Source: Cannabis sativa (taxonomy: Eukaryota > Streptophyta > Magnoliopsida > Rosales > Cannabaceae). Taken from it: 64,000 nt of DNA. The stretch spans positions 13,720,136-13,784,135 of the forward strand of contig NC_083608.1 in NCBI RefSeq assembly GCF_029168945.1. Reading direction: 5' to 3'. Made by a program: the position numbers and the translations under genes. The notes beneath the pieces were generated by a model. It saw nothing but the letters and a program-made list of their open reading frames with translations, was not told the DNA's origin and did not search any database. This document shows, piece by piece, positions 13,657 to 27,155 of the stretch; within the stretch, counting starts at the first letter, position 1, and each line of letters begins with the position of its first letter.

Positions 13657-14692
13657 GAGATAGCATATCTATATCGTGGAACATATAATATGCTCTATAT
13701 AAGTCTGAGAGTGCAATTCTAAGTTCTAAGAGTGGATTCAACGAAGAATTAATAAGTAGGAATTTACTTGGTAAATTCGGTTCACTTATTGAAAGCTCAG
13801 CATATAGATCCATGGTCCCCATTCTAGTTGAGAACATACTGCTTGTAAGACTCATTAATTGATTCGTGATTGATCAATTATAATTCTAAAGTTAGACTAT
13901 GTCTAATTTGTGAATTTTCACTAAGCAGGGTCGAAATTGTAAAGAAAAGAGATTCTAGGTTTATTTATTTATTAATGGACTTTATATGTCTAGTTAATAA
14001 TTAAATTAAATGACAATATTATTTAATAATCTATTTTAGTTATTAAATAATTAGTTTTGGCATTTAAATGGTTAGAATTGGAAAATTGGCGTTTTTGAGA
14101 AAATAGAAATAAAATTTGTTAAAACTGCAAAATCAAGTGGGCCCATTATCTACACCTTGGCCGGCCACTTATTTATTTTTTTTAAATTGATATTTTTATT
14201 ATTTTAATGCCAAATAATTCTTAACCTAAACCTAGTAGTTGCCTATAAATAGAAAGTGTTGGCTCAGTCAAATCACAAGTTTTCAATAACCTTTTCTGTT
14301 AGAAAATTTCTCTCTTCAGAAAAACTGAGCCTTCCCCTTTTCTATACCTTGGCCGAAACCCTCTCTCTCTTTTCTTCTTCCAAAATTTCGACCCTAGTGA
14401 AAGAGTAAGTGCCCACACACAACAAGTAGTAACTCAATCATAGATTGGAAGACTGTGAAGGATCAAACTCAAAGAGAAGGACATTCGGGCTCAGATTTTG
14501 ATAATACTCTGCGACAGAAAGGATACAAGGGTTAGAGATCTGAGTGGAAGGAGACATTAATTCCGCTGCATCAATGTAAGGTTTTCTTAACTTTATATGT
14601 GTTTATTTTATCGTTTTAGAAAGTTCATATTTAGGGTGTTAAACAACATACTTGTGAGTAGATCTAAGATCCTGGTAAAATAATTTCCAACA
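13657..14692 (+). repeat. W 3' LTR, right piece
   Basis: Resumes the LTR interrupted at 3604 and ends GGTAAAATAATTTCCAACA. The next base is inside a gypsy gag frame on the minus strand. Confidence 0.9.
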
Positions 14693-15838
14693 GTAAATCC
14701 ATTTGCATTTCGAAATACTTGAGATGGGAGAGAGGATCTTCTCTCCCAGTGTACATCTTCCACGTTGGCATCTTTAACTTGTGAGGTAGTGGCAAGAGAT
14801 TGATTTCTGGTGAGAAGGGAGTTCCGCGTGCACGGTCTAACTCAAGATCGTTGTTACGCTGCCCGGCCATGCCATGAAACATATTCTTCAGTTCGTCGAG
14901 CTGGGCCTGTACGGCTGGGCTGACTTAATTGGCATTCTGGTCGGGTTGGATTACGTTAGCGTCTTTCTGAGCGGGGATTTGAGTATGGGCTCCGGACTGC
15001 ACGTTCGTTGTAGTATTTTGCTCGTCTGTTCCCCTTCTTCTGTTTAGGTCATCCCTTAGGTCATGGGTTGTTCCCAACCTATCGAACACAGAAGAACTTG
15101 GTTGCCTTAGCAATTGGTTCGCTTGGTTGGCAGGTGGAATGGCTCCATTATTTTGTGTGGATCCGTCAAGCATGAGTCCTCTTGATGAATTCCCGGACAA
15201 GGTCTGTCCGCCTACCTCTTGGCCCACCAGTGGAACTCGTGACCGGGGATTGGACGGTTGACCGTTGGTTGTCTGGGAAGCATTCACCGTTGGGTCATCC
15301 TCGGTTTCTCTAAGGGGAATGACACTCGTCGTTTGCTGGCCTACAGTCTGATAGGCTCTTCGATCAACACAGTGGCTTGCCGACTACGATCTTCGATCTC
15401 TTCTTGGTGAGCCCTTAATGCCTCCATCTCTTTGTCCCTCCACTCGGCGAACATACGCCTCTGTTCGTCAAACGCGAGGTTTACTGCGGCACATAATTCC
15501 TCCAGATCGTGATGCAGGGTATTGTTGTGACCCTGCATGAGTCCAAGCGCAGCGTGGAGGTTTTACAATTCGGTTGCGTCTCCGATGGTCGTCTGGGCGT
15601 TGATTCCTGGTGGAACAGTCATGTTATGAACGTCCTGGCTGTGTGCGGAACCGTTGTTTCCGGTCTCTTGCACACCAGGCGCAGTTTCAGTAACAGGAGT
15701 TGTATCACCATTCACCACGCTTCCCGTCTGCCCAGGATTGATAGCGGGTGGAACCCTCGAACTCCCTGGGTCCTGCAATGTCGGATCCAGCGTCTGTGAG
15801 TTTGCTGGGTCGAACAGGCCTCTACGAGTTTGCACCAT
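14693..15838 (-). pseudogene. Gypsy gag, broken
   Basis: Starts at a plausible ATG at 15838 about 50 bp from the LTR. The N-terminal part is polar and low in complexity. A middle part (15538-15341) is Glu/Arg-rich and probably coiled coil, followed by another polar segment (15287-14925). The last part (14882-14693) has the start of a retrotransposon gag domain, with PLPHKLKMPTWKMYTG and DPLSHLKYFEMQM. Stops separate the pieces, and the frame changes once near 15290-15340. The coding sequence ends where W's LTR begins. It belongs to the Tat/Athila-like branch judging by the gag style and the spacer; the branch is an inference. Confidence 0.75.
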
Positions 15839-15887
15839 CGTGTCGAAAGAGCGATCTGTGATTCTTCTCTCAATGAAAGCACCAAAA

Positions 15888-16561
15888 TGTTGACTTCGCT
15901 TTTAGCCAACGACAATGAGTCTTTTTAATAAGCGATAAACGATATGTCGTAATAAGAATGTGTAATAAAGCAATAATAAGACACAGAAATTTTATAGAGG
16001 TTCAGCCCCGAGCAGTCCGGTAATAGCCTAATCCTCGTTAGTTGTATTGACATAAGAACAAGGAAGAAGATTCCTTTTCTTATAGCTCTTACAATAATAT
16101 CTGTGAATATATAATTCTTAGATAGCCTTAGCTTATAGCGTTTCGGCCTACAATTTCTCTGTCCTTTGCCCAGTGAACATTCCTCACTATTTATAGGGCA
16201 GTAAACTTGAGGAGGAAGAGTTTCCTCTCTCGTTACAATGCGCATAAATAGAAAGATCGTGTGATCAATGCTGAATGCAAGGATCGTGGGATTGAGTTTA
16301 AATACACTAATAGTGGGATCGTGTGTATGCCACATCCATGTAAGTTGATCCCTGAGTTATAGGGATTGAGCTGGTGACTCACGATGCGTTTGGTTGAATT
16401 CGCTAAGTGTTGCTCATTCTGCACGGCTCGTTGAGTATTCCATTTTGGATATGCCAGCGAGGCATCCTGCTCGGCATGTTGATCTGAACAGATGCTCTAA
16501 GTAGAGTCCACGTGTCACCATTCTCGTGATGCCACGTCAGAGTGCGAAATTTGGGATAACA
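15888..16561 (-). repeat. Gypsy 5' LTR
   Basis: 674 bp bounded by TGTTGACTTCGC and GGGATAACA. On the minus strand a TATAAATAG box lies at about 16188-16196. The flank CTAAT (16562-16566) is the candidate TSD; its partner is outside the window. Confidence 0.75.
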
Positions 16562-17016
16562 CTAATCTTATAATTAAATAATATATAAATATTAAAGAAA
16601 TTAACCAAATTTTAAATCTGACCATAATTATAAATATTTAAAATTAGAAATATTTAAAATTGGAAATATTTCAAATTGGAAATATTTAAAATTGGAAAAA
16701 AATTAAAATTAGAAAAATCTAAAATTGGAAGAATAGAATTTTGGGAAACAATCCCATAAAAAATCGAATTTTTGGGGAAAAACCACAAAAATCGCAATAT
16801 GGGTGAATGCTGCCCAGGAGGCTGCACGTGCAGCCCAGGAAGGTTGCACGCAGCCTCGGGCGCACGCGGATGAGGGCACCCAGCTGAGGATTCTCGTCAT
16901 CTGCAGCATCCCTGACCGAGAAAACTCGGTCAGCTACAGGGTGATGGGCGAGTGCCTGGTGCACTCGATGCACCCACTCGACAGACATGGCACCCAAATT
17001 TCAAAAATTCATAACT
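16562..17016 (-). other. Leader of copia element X, left of an inversion
   Basis: Minus-strand copia leader colinear with element II (about 24540-25050) and, in reverse complement, with element V (about 56520-57000). It includes the GC-rich hairpin cluster (16800-16990). Colinearity stops after CATAACTTT at about 17016, where plus-oriented LTR sequence begins: the left breakpoint of an inversion. Confidence 0.75.
16912..16933 (-). other. Leader hairpin with 9-bp stem and AAAA loop
   Basis: Perfect inverted repeat: arms CTGACCGAG and CTCGGTCAG around a 4-base loop. The same arms occur at 24913-24934 and 56601-56622, where the loop differs in element V. A 16-bp palindrome, GGCTGCACGTGCAGCC, lies nearby at about 16820-16835. 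Confidence 0.8.
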
Positions 17017-17232
17017 TTAAGGATAAAATACATTGAAGGTCTAACAGTAATTTAGTTCATATTCAATGTAGATCATCTATTAGAGGGTCATTAATCAAAT
17101 TAGGATTATAACAATGGATAACTAATAGCGTATCTATATCGTGGAACATATAGGGCGTTCTATATGACTGAGAGTGCAATTCCAAGTTCTAAGTGTGGAT
17201 TCAATAAGGAATTAATAAGTTAGGGAATTTAC
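17017..17232 (+). repeat. Inverted LTR piece of element X (left part)
   Basis: Plus-oriented LTR sequence starting mid-LTR at AAGGATAAAATACATTG. It is interrupted by element II after the TSD TTTAC (17228-17232) and continues at 27161. See the inversion finding. Confidence 0.75.
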
Positions 17233-19089
17233 TGTTGGAAATTATTTTACCAGGATCTAGATTTACTAACAAGTATGTTGGATTAACAACCTAATATGAA
17301 TTCTAAAACAATGAAAATAAACACATATAAAGTTAGAAAACCTTACAGTGGGTGCAGCGGAATAATATGACTCCTTCCGTTCAGATCTCTAGCCCTTGAT
17401 TCCTTTCTGTAGCAGAGCATCACCAAGATCTGAACCTGGATCTTCTTTTCTCCTTCTTTGATGCAGAAATTCCATAGTCTTCCATACTATGATAGAGATA
17501 CCACTTGATGTGTGTGGGCACTACTCATCACTCAAGAGAATTCGAAAAACAGAGAAGAAAGAAAGAGAGTGGCGGTTTCATAGTGTTTGAGAGAATAAAC
17601 TGTGAAGTGTATCTCAAACCTGAAGCATTTTCCTTCTATTTATAGAATACCACATAGGGTTAAAGTTGAATTATTTGGCATTTAAAAAATTGAAAAATAA
17701 AATGAAAAATAGGGGTAAAGGTGGCCGGCCATGTGTTGAGGAAACACAAATCCTTCCACTTTTCCAACTTTCCTATTTCATCATTTCTAGTTTCCCATTT
17801 TCTCAAAATTGCCAATTCTCTCTTTCAACTTCATAAATGTCAAATCTAATTATTTAATAACTATAATTAATTATTAAATAATATATTGTCATTTATTTTA
17901 TTTATTAATAAAAACTAATCAAAGTTTCCCAATTAATAAATATACCCTTTAAACTCTCTATTTACTGTTTTACCCTTACTTAGTGAAAATTCATAAAGTA
18001 GACATAGTCTAACTTTTAGAATTATAATTGATTAATTAAAATCAATTAACTGAGTCTTACAAGCAGTATGGTCTCAACTAGTATGGGGACCATGGGTCTA
18101 TATAACCGAGCTTCCAATAAGTCGAACCGAATTTACCAAGTAAATTCCCTAACTTATTAATTCCTCATTGAATCCACACATAGAACTTGGAATTGCACTC
18201 TCGGTCATATAGAAACGCTCTATATGTTCCACGATATAGACACGTCATTAGTTATCCATTGTTATAACCCTAATGTGATCAATGATCCTCTATATAGATG
18301 ATTTACACTGTACAGGGATTAAATTACCGTAACACCCTACAATGTATTTTAACCTTAAAACACTTAACCCTGTATAAATGATATTTCACCTAAGTGAAAT
18401 GAGATCTCCACCATTTATCTTCGTTTGGTTAAGCTCGAAGGAAATCATCCTTTACTTCTATTTGCCAAATAGAAGCTATAGATTCCATATTTATGTTAGC
18501 GCTCCCACTCAATTGCATTACCGTGTTCCCAAAATGTACGTATCACCCTGATACAAAACTAGGCTTAACTAACAAATCAAAGAACACGAATAACACTCTT
18601 GAGATTGAACCTAACCATATCAGGATTTCGATCATGTGATCTAGGATCAACAGGTGATATTGAATTGAACAGATATTACGGTAAATTTTAACATATCTAA
18701 TCAAAGTTCAATATCGGTCCCTTCCGATGTATACTCCATACATCCGATACTGGTAAACTTTGCCAATGTCCTGGAAAGGACATAACACTTTTCCAAGGTG
18801 TAAGAATACCTATCGTTGATTATACCATGTCAGTCTAAATCCAGTGTTCTGACAAATCAGGGAATAAACTTTTGAACATATAATAAAGATTATATTCCAC
18901 TGTGCTGACAACACTATAATCTTTAACCAACTCATATGTTCTGGACTTAAAAAGAATTCATACATTATATACATATAATCATGAAATAAATCATGTGAAC
19001 CATGCAACATAAAATGTTATTTCTGATCTTTATTAATAAGTAAATCTGATTATATGAAATGAGTTTTATTTAGGGCATAAAACCCAACA
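17233..19089 (-). repeat. Element II 3' LTR
   Basis: Bounded by TGTTGGAAATTATTTTACC and AAAACCCAACA, followed by the complementary PPT (ACTCCCACTTGCA, about 19090-19103). U3 end is module B. Confidence 0.92.
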
Positions 19090-19103
19090 AACTCCCACTT
19101 GCA

Positions 19104-21600
19104 CTAATATAAAACAAAAAGTGCATTTCAAATAATCATTAACACCTTGATATACCAATCAAGTGTAATAGTAGTAAACTCCTCGTAATGGGATCTGACA
19201 GGTTGAATTAAACACAACCTCTTCTCCACCATTACTCTTCCTTAATCACAAAATCCTTGATAATGTGAAATTCCTCTCTATATGTCTACTTTATTGGGAT
19301 ACTGGATTCTATACTTTTGGGAAACTACTCTTTGGTTATTCAGGAAGTAACCCTAGTAGTTAAGGCAAGTTGGAACAGTGCCACGAATGTATAGAACTTT
19401 CCTTAGACTGAATAAGTATCTTTCCTGCAACTTTTAACATTCAGTCTCTCTCTGGTAGACCAAGAGATTTCAGATAGGTTTTTACACTTCTCCAAAATCG
19501 CTACTCCACCCCCAAAGTAATCACCATCTCATCAGCAGACTTTCTAGCACACAGGCAAATCTCGAAATCTGATGTGGTGTAGTCTAAGAGTTTCAAAACC
19601 ACCCTTATTGACTAACATATAGTTCCTCTTCTTAATCTTAAAATTTACTTGATTTTCTTCCAATGTTCTTCTCCTGGATTAATCTGATACTTACTCATTT
19701 CTCCCACTCAACAGCAGGTGTCTGGTCTAAGACATACTAAAGCATATCTAAGACCCCTCACTGTTGATTCAAGAAATTCTTTCATGGCTTTATCTTCTCT
19801 GGAATAGTTGAGACTTTTCCTTAGATAAATAAAATCTATCTCTAAGAAGTTGTGAAGCTTCTATAGATTTCCATTGGAAAGAAAATGCATCAGCATCTCA
19901 TGCTTGCATTAGAGTAGGTAATTTCCAGGTATACCATAAGCCATAGGTTTAGATAAACTCAAACCTATTATACTAGGAACAGGAAGTTTTGTTAAGTCCA
20001 TTGAATAGACATATGAACGAAAATTTCCTTTCATGTCCTTGTAATAGAAAACTTTAGGTTACTCCATGTGAATGGATCAAACCATAGTTCTATTGGCTTT
20101 CTTCTTAGTTTCTTATCTTGACAATCCATTACTTGTTTAAACTCACAATGGATTTTAATCACTAGTGTCTTCCAAGTTATAAGAAGGTGAGTTCCTAGAA
20201 ACTCTCCCACTACAACAAGGTACCGTGAACTATGTCTAAGAAAACTAAATGGTATTGACCTCTTCGGTTGTGTTAAGACAACAGAGGAAGTGGGATCATC
20301 TTGCAACGAATAAGATGATGGAACACTTATGGAATCAAGAAAAAAAATTATCTCCTTTATTTGCTACTTTATTTTCAGACTTAGTCATTTTCTTAGAAAA
20401 GTAGTATTTGTTTAAACAAACACTTTCTTATCTAATGACTATGGGATGCTCCACCCCTAATCACTTAGAATAGCTAACAAACATGCAAACCAGGGTTAGC
20501 AGTTCTAGCTTTTCTTAAGATTTCGATTAGGTCATCCATGAATCTAGTAATGGTTTACATTAAGTATACAGCCATTGCATCATTCTGAAATTTATTTCCT
20601 TAGAAGGATTTAGGCAACGACTAGTAACTAATCATCAATATGCAACTCGAATTTCTGGGGAGGTAAGTTTGGATATAATTCAAAATCAAATTAATGATCT
20701 TTGAACTGCATATCTACTAACTTTTTCTCCACCCCTATCAGTTCGCAAGATCTTTAACCACTTACCATTGCTAGAAATTCATAAAATTTTTCAAACATTT
20801 CAAATTTCCTTTGCATAAGGTAAAATCTAGAGTGATCGTTTTAAGAATACAACGAAAACTCATATCCACTCCTGAATGTACATCCATCTGCGAATGAGAT
20901 GAAATTACTTTCAGTGGATATAGGCATATTAATTCTTTGCAGAGAATGATCTTGTCAAAACCACTATGAACAAGATACAAATGCCATAGATTTATAAAAT
21001 ATGTGGTTGTATCTTTTGATGACTTACTTTAGTTACATCAAAAAGTTCTTAGAATAGTACAAGTGGATTCTGGTCACAGAATACTAAACTCATACAGTTT
21101 GAATCCATTGAAAGAAAATGGTTATGAAACACTTGTGAAAGTGTAACTGTATAATTAGTAATTCTTTCTTGGACCACCACTACTAATCTAACTCTTTGAT
21201 TTGCCTATACAAGTAGGAGATATCTAAGATTGAGGATTTATATCATTTTGGGATAGAATTCCGGGAATATAATCATATGCGTCATCTAATTTCTTAAGAG
21301 AAAATAAGACTTCATATGATTTATAGACCATTCATCCAATGATATGTCATTAAGCTGATTCGAAATGAATAAGCTAAGAGGAATTAGGATAATTTCGTTT
21401 TAAATAAGAATCCAACGATGCTTTGATTAGCGAGAGTCAAAGTAATCTTATTTATACAATCTTCTTGTTTCATATTGTAAAACACTAGTCTAAGGTGTCA
21501 TCAATTGATGAACAGCTAGATGTTGCATATACAATATTTATCTTTCGAGATCTAACACTATTATGTTAGTCTAATGGTGAAAATCCATTAGGAATTTATC
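19104..21600 (-). repeat. Decayed pol region of element II
   Basis: No coding sequence. It is colinear with element I's 5801-8140 and carries the same relic of the integrase core (about 20690-20900). An imperfect ORF at 20306-20031 recurs in element V at 61320-61508 only because both are copies of the same decayed sequence. Confidence 0.65.
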
Positions 21601-24600
21601 TCATTAGAAAAACAAATCAAGTTAGACCAACAATGAAGATTCGAAATTAAACTACAATTTAATAACAGAAAATAACATGGTCCAATACAAATTCATACAC
21701 AATTCAGAAATTATGAAGCACATAGCAAGTAGGAATGACAAGTGAAAATACTAAAACATACAATCCTAAATAATTTCCAAGGTTTTCAACAAACTGATAT
21801 CAGTGTCCCGTTTAGGCGAGAGTCAAAGCTACCATTCATTGAATAGAGTTGTCAGCTCATCTAAAATGATCAACATTCTAGCAACCTTTTATTCGATCAA
21901 GATGTGAATCCGCGTTGTCCCGTTTAGGCGAGAGTCAAGGCTATTCTATCTTATGAGCTTCCACCATTGTTTCATATTCTTGCAAGTCTTATACAGTCGC
22001 CACCATTAGGGTGGGCATAAACTATATACAAAAAACTTACAAGATTACTTATCTTTCGAGATTAAACGGTGCTAACTTGCTAATGAACGTTCCTCCATTG
22101 GGGAGGATTACTCACTAAAACAATAGCTATGTAAAACCAACATGGAGATCGAATATCCTTATAATAATAAAGCTCATTATTTAATGAAGGGTTGTATTTT
22201 CTTCTAATATTTATTTTAATCCATTTATTTTAAATATATATTTATTTAATTAAAATTTCCAATTTAGAATGAAAAATTCTAAATATAAATGTTAATTTAA
22301 TATTTATAAATTATACTTAGATGGGATATGAAAATAACGTGAATTATTTCCATCTTAGTAATAATTTCCATAAATATTCAGAAAATTATTCAATTTAAGT
22401 TGTTTCAAAATTAATTTAAATTAATTTACAACTCAAATTTAATTTTCTATAAATATATATTGCATTTCGAAAATGCTTTAAAATAAAATAAAAAATAAAT
22501 CCTGGAAAATTACTCTAATTTTATGTTGGCCCAAAATTAATAAAAATTAATTTTCAACAAAAAATATAATTTCCCTATTTAATTAAATATCTAAGAAAAA
22601 TTTAAAATATTTAAGTATCATGATTAAAAATCAACTTAAATATTAATTTTCTATTTAATTAAATATCACTAGAAAAATACTTCAAGCAAAACAGATAATA
22701 TCTATCTAGACTTTCATGGACTAATTAATCCAATTTCTAATTATAATATATTTTAGTTCATTTATTTTAATTAATCATTAAATGAAAAAGTCACTGATTT
22801 AAGTTGGTCTAAAATTAAATAAATAATTTTCAACTTTAATCTATTTTTCAAATAAAATTCGAAATTTCTACATTAAAGAAATGTAATTTCGAAATTTTGG
22901 GAAATGATTAATAAAATAAAATAAAATATATTCTGAAAATTATTCAAACTTAAGCTATTCTGAAGTAAGATTCCAAACTTAAAATAATTTTCAACTTTAA
23001 TTAAATAACATGAAAATAACAATATTAAAGTATCATGATGAAAATCAACTTAGATATTGAAATTTTCAATTTAATCAAATGTATTAAATTCAAGAAATAA
23101 ATAATTAAGTAAAGAGGAAACTTAATTATTAATTCTAGTTTAATACTAGGAAAATATTCTAAACTTAGATTGTACCAAAATTAATTATGAGACAATTAAT
23201 TTCACAATCAATGATATTCTCCTATTTAATATTAGAAATAATAACTAGTACTAGAAATAACTATCTAGAATATATCATTGACTAAGTGTTTTTCTAAAAT
23301 TAACTTTAAAATATTACAATGAAAAATAAATTTCATATATTTTAAAAGTTAATTATGTTTCTAATTCAATTTTAATTAGGTTAGACTAATATAATTAACC
23401 TAATACAATTATTTAAATAAGGCAAATGGGCCTTCACAATTGGGGTAGTTCATGTGAGGGGGAGCTGGGTTCAGTATGTCGTACCCACTTCTATGGCCCC
23501 CAACTCTCACACAAGGCCCAAAAGAGAGGAATTTAACCTTAAAATAAACAATTGTTATTCATTGAATAAGCCCAAATCTAATTGGGCCTAAATAAATTTC
23601 CTTATGTCAAAATTTATTTTAGCAACCTAGTCCATTTACTTAGTAAAAACTTAAATGGGCTTCTTATATGCATCTAAGCCCAAAAGCAAACATATAGGCT
23701 CACACAGGTCAAATGATTTGGATGGGCCCTATCATGTTACTAGGTTTACACAGATGAAAGAAGTACAAAATTTACCTGTTACAAATTATTTATAAGATCG
23801 ATCGTCAATTGGACTATGATTAAAATCAAATCATTGGATCATGATCTGTCAACAAGTTAATCATAGCAATTTAGATCAGATAAATAATAGGTTTGTTAAA
23901 AAAAGTTTTTGAATAAACAATATAAATAAACAAACATTGTCCATGTAACAGATGTGAATTAATCTATTAATATAATTAAATTATTATTCTTAAACTAACC
24001 AAATAAAGGAAAATAATTTTAAAATATCTAGGTTTATTTGAATCAAATTAAATATCTAATAAGATCAATGATTTGAAAGGAAAGAATCTTCAATATCACT
24101 TTCAGATCTTATAATTTAATAAAATAAACCAATTTTAAAATAGATTTGGTTAGATAATTATTATTTTAGGAATAAAATAATAAATGAATAATAATTACCA
24201 TAATTATATGTCAAAATATCTCAAATTAAGCAATATTCAAATCTCTACAAAAATATCTATGTTATTTAAATATTTAAGATATGATTTTAAAATTTCTAAT
24301 AAGGAAAAAATGATATATATATAGAAAAAATATCATTTTTAAACTTATAATTTATAAATAATTAAATATTTAACAAAATAATAAATTTTTGAATTTGAAA
24401 ACATTATGGTAAGTATATCTATAAAAATATCTATGTCAATTTCAAATTTATTAATTATTTAATTTGCCATATAAGATAATTTTAATATAATATTTTAAAT
24501 AAAAAGACAAAGTTATCTTTTAATTTAAAATATCTTCAATATCTAATCTTATAATTAAATAATAAATAAATATTAAAGAAGTTAACAAATTTTTAAATCT

Positions 24601-25280
24601 GACCATAATAGGAAATATTTAAAAATTGGAAACATTCCAAAATAGAAATATTTAAAAATTGGAAAAAATTCCAAATTGAAAATATTTAAAATTGGAAACA
24701 TTTCAATTTAAAAATATTTAAAATAGGAAAAATGAATTTTGGGAAACAATCCCATGAAAAAAAATGGATTTTTGGGGAAAAACCCCAAAAATCACAATTT
24801 TTGGGAAAGCAGCCCAGTAGGCTGCATCTGCTGCCCAGGAGAGGCTGCTAGCAGCCTGTCACGCGCGCGGATGGAGTGCTCACGCCGAGGAAGCTCGGCG
24901 CCTGCAGGGTGCCTGACCGAGAAAACTCGGTCAGCTGCAGGGTGCACGCCCAGGCTTACGCGCGCGGTAGGGGAGGCTGATCCGAGGGTCTGGTGTGCAT
25001 GAGCACCACCCTTGACAACCTTGAATCCCGATTTTCCAAAATTCATATCTTTCTCAATTTTTATCAGAATCGAATTCTGTAAAAAACAAAATTGCTTAAT
25101 TTTTCACAAGGAATCCAAATAAAATATTTTTAAAAATCGAAAAAAATATTTTCATGGAAAACGAAACTCTACAACATCAACATTCATCAAACAACACATA
25201 AACCAACATGAAACCATCCAATCCAACACAGAAACATGCAATCATCGTTTTAATTCATATTACATGAAAGTAAATCATTA
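21601..25280 (-). other. Element II untranslated leader with structured modules
   Basis: AT-rich leader. Near the pol side it has the ordered array, written here on the + strand: GTCCCGTTTAGGCGAGAGTC at 21805-21824 and 21917-21936, then hairpins at 22000-22014 (CCACC arm) and 22092-22106 (CCTCC arm). Near the LTR it has the GC-rich hairpin cluster at 24800-25020. No gene seen. Confidence 0.7.
24842..24934 (-). other. GC-rich hairpin cluster in element II leader
   Basis: Three perfect inverted repeats in under 100 bp: the palindrome AGGCTGCTAGCAGCCT (24842-24857), arms CGCCGAG/CTCGGCG with a 4-base loop (24883-24900), and arms CTGACCGAG/CTCGGTCAG with loop AAAA (24913-24934). They stand out in surroundings that are mostly A and T. 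Confidence 0.85.
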
Positions 25281-25299
25281 TCATGGCTCTGGTGCCAGT
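25281..25299 (-). other. Primer binding site of element II
   Basis: On the minus strand reads ACTGGCACCAGAGCCATG, next to the 5' LTR; initiator-Met tRNA type. Confidence 0.75.
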
Positions 25300-27155
25300 T
25301 GTTGGAAATAATTTTACCAGGGTCTAGATTTACTAACAAGTATGTTGGATTAACAACCTAATATGAATTCTAAAACAATGAAAATAAACACATATAAAGT
25401 TAGAAAACCTTACAGTGGGTGCAGCGGAATAATATGACTCCTTCCGTTCAGCTCTCTAGCTCTTGATTCCTTTCTGTAGCAGAGCATCACCAAGATCTGA
25501 ACCTGGATCTTCTTTTCTCCTTCTTTGATGCAGAAATTCCATAGTCTTCCATACTATGATTGAGATACCACTTGATGTGTGTGGGCACTACTCATCACTC
25601 AAGAGAATTCAAAAAACAGAGAAGAAACAAAGAGAGTGGCGGTTTCATAGTGTTTGAGAGAATAAACTGTGAAGTGTATCTCAAACCTGAAGCATTTTCC
25701 TTCGATTTATAGAATACCACATAGGGTTAAAGTTGAATTATTTGGCATTTAAAAAATTGAAAAATAAAATGAGAAATAGGGGTAAAGGTGGCCGGCCATG
25801 TGTTGAGGAAACACAAATCCTTCCACTTTTCCAACTTTCCTATTTCATCATTTCTAGTTTTCCATTTTCTCAAAATTGCCAATTCTCTCTTTCAACCTCA
25901 TAAATGTCAAATCTAATTATTTAATAACTATAATTAATTATTAAATAATATATTGTCATTTATTTTATTTATTAATAAAAACTAATCAAAGTTTCCCAAT
26001 TAATAAATATACCCTTTAAACTCTCTATTTACTGTTTTACCCTTGCTTAGTGAAAATTCATAAAGTAGACATAGTCTAACTTTTAGAATTATAATTGATT
26101 AATTAAAATCAATTAACTGAGTCTTACAAGCAGTATGGTCTCAACTAGTATGGGGACCATGGGTCTATATAACCGAGCTTCCAATAAGTCGAACCGAATT
26201 TACCAAGTAAATTCCCTAACTTATTAATTCCTCATTGAATCCACACTTAGAACTTGGAATTGCACTCTCAGTCATATAGAAACGCTCTATATGTTCCACG
26301 ATATAGACACGTCATTAGTTATCCATTGTTATAACCCTAATGTGATCAATGATCCTCTATATAGATGATTTACACTGTACAGGGATTAAATTACCGTAAC
26401 ACCCTACAATGTATTTTATCCTTAAAACACTTAACCCTGTATAAATGATATTTCACCTAAGTGAAATGAGATCTCCACCATTTATCTTCGTTTGGTTAAG
26501 CTCGAAGGAAATCATCCTTTACTTCTATTTGCCAAATAGAAGCTATAGATTCCATATTTATGTTAGCGCTCCCACTCAATTGCATTACCGTGTTCCCAAA
26601 ATGTATGTATCACCCTGATACAAAACTAGGCTTAACTAACAAATCACAGAACACGAATAACACTCTTGAGATTGAACCTAACCATATCAGGATTTCGATC
26701 ATGTGATCTAGGATCAACAGGTGATATTGAATTGAACAGATATTACGGTAAATTTTAACATATCTAATCAAAGTTCAATATCGGTTCCTTCCGATGTATA
26801 CTCCATACATCCGATACTGGTAAACTTGCCAATGTCCTAGAAAGGACATAACACTTTTCCAAGGTGTAAGAATACCTATCGCTGATTATACCATGTCAGT
26901 CTAAATCCAGTGTTCTGACAAATTAGGGAATAAACTTTTGAACATATAATAAAGATTATATTCCACTTTGCTGACAACACTATAATCTTTAACCAACTCA
27001 TATGTTCTGGACTTAAAAAGAATTCATACATTATATACATATAATCATGAAATAAATCATGTGAACCATGCAACATAAAATGTTATTTCTGATCTTTATT
27101 AATAAGTAAATCTGATTATATGAAATGAGTTTTATTTAGGGCATAAAACCCAACA
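25300..27155 (-). repeat. Element II 5' LTR
   Basis: 1856 bp, colinear with 17233-19089, followed by the TSD TTTAC. Confidence 0.92.

Larger units (their letters stand above)
1..14692 (+). mobile_element. Copia element W, 3' part (gag, decayed pol, 3' LTR), split by element I
   Basis: Plus-strand Ty1/copia retrotransposon whose 5' LTR and leader lie left of the window. It shows gag (53-921), a decayed non-coding pol region (922-2751), a polypurine tract (GCAAGTGGGAG at about 2740-2750) and a 3' LTR starting TGTTAGG at 2752. The LTR stops at 3604, where element I inserted, and resumes after the TSD at 13657, ending ...TTTCCAACA at 14692. The two LTR pieces add up to about 1.89 kb, matching complete family copies. 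The right end abuts a gypsy gag coding sequence, so W inserted into that gypsy element. Confidence 0.85.
14693..16561 (-). mobile_element. Ty3/gypsy element, 5' LTR and gag part
   Basis: Minus-strand gypsy retrotransposon cut on the left by element W. It shows a 5' LTR (16561-15888), a short spacer whose minus-strand sequence TTTGGTGCTTTCATTGAGAG is typical of plant Tat-type gypsy elements, and a broken gag. The right LTR end joins copia leader sequence, so this gypsy element inserted into copia element X. Its other LTR and its pol lie outside the window. Confidence 0.8.
17233..27155 (-). mobile_element. Copia element II, complete, non-autonomous
   Basis: Minus-strand element of about 9.9 kb with both LTRs (25300-27155 as 5', 17233-19089 as 3'), PBS, PPT and a perfect TSD TTTAC (17228-17232 and 27156-27160). 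The LTRs differ by about 20 positions over 1.86 kb when compared by eye, so the insertion is fairly young. The internal region has no gag or pol ORF, only a leader and decayed pol. It shares its decay pattern with elements I and V. Confidence 0.93.

Noticed and set aside
24739..25046. ORFs on both strands over the GC-rich leader block (also at 16719-17036, 49236-49535, 56465-56848)
   Set aside because: They are open because the block is GC-rich. They encode no known domain, differ between copies, and sit in untranslated leader. The signal there is the inverted repeats, not protein.
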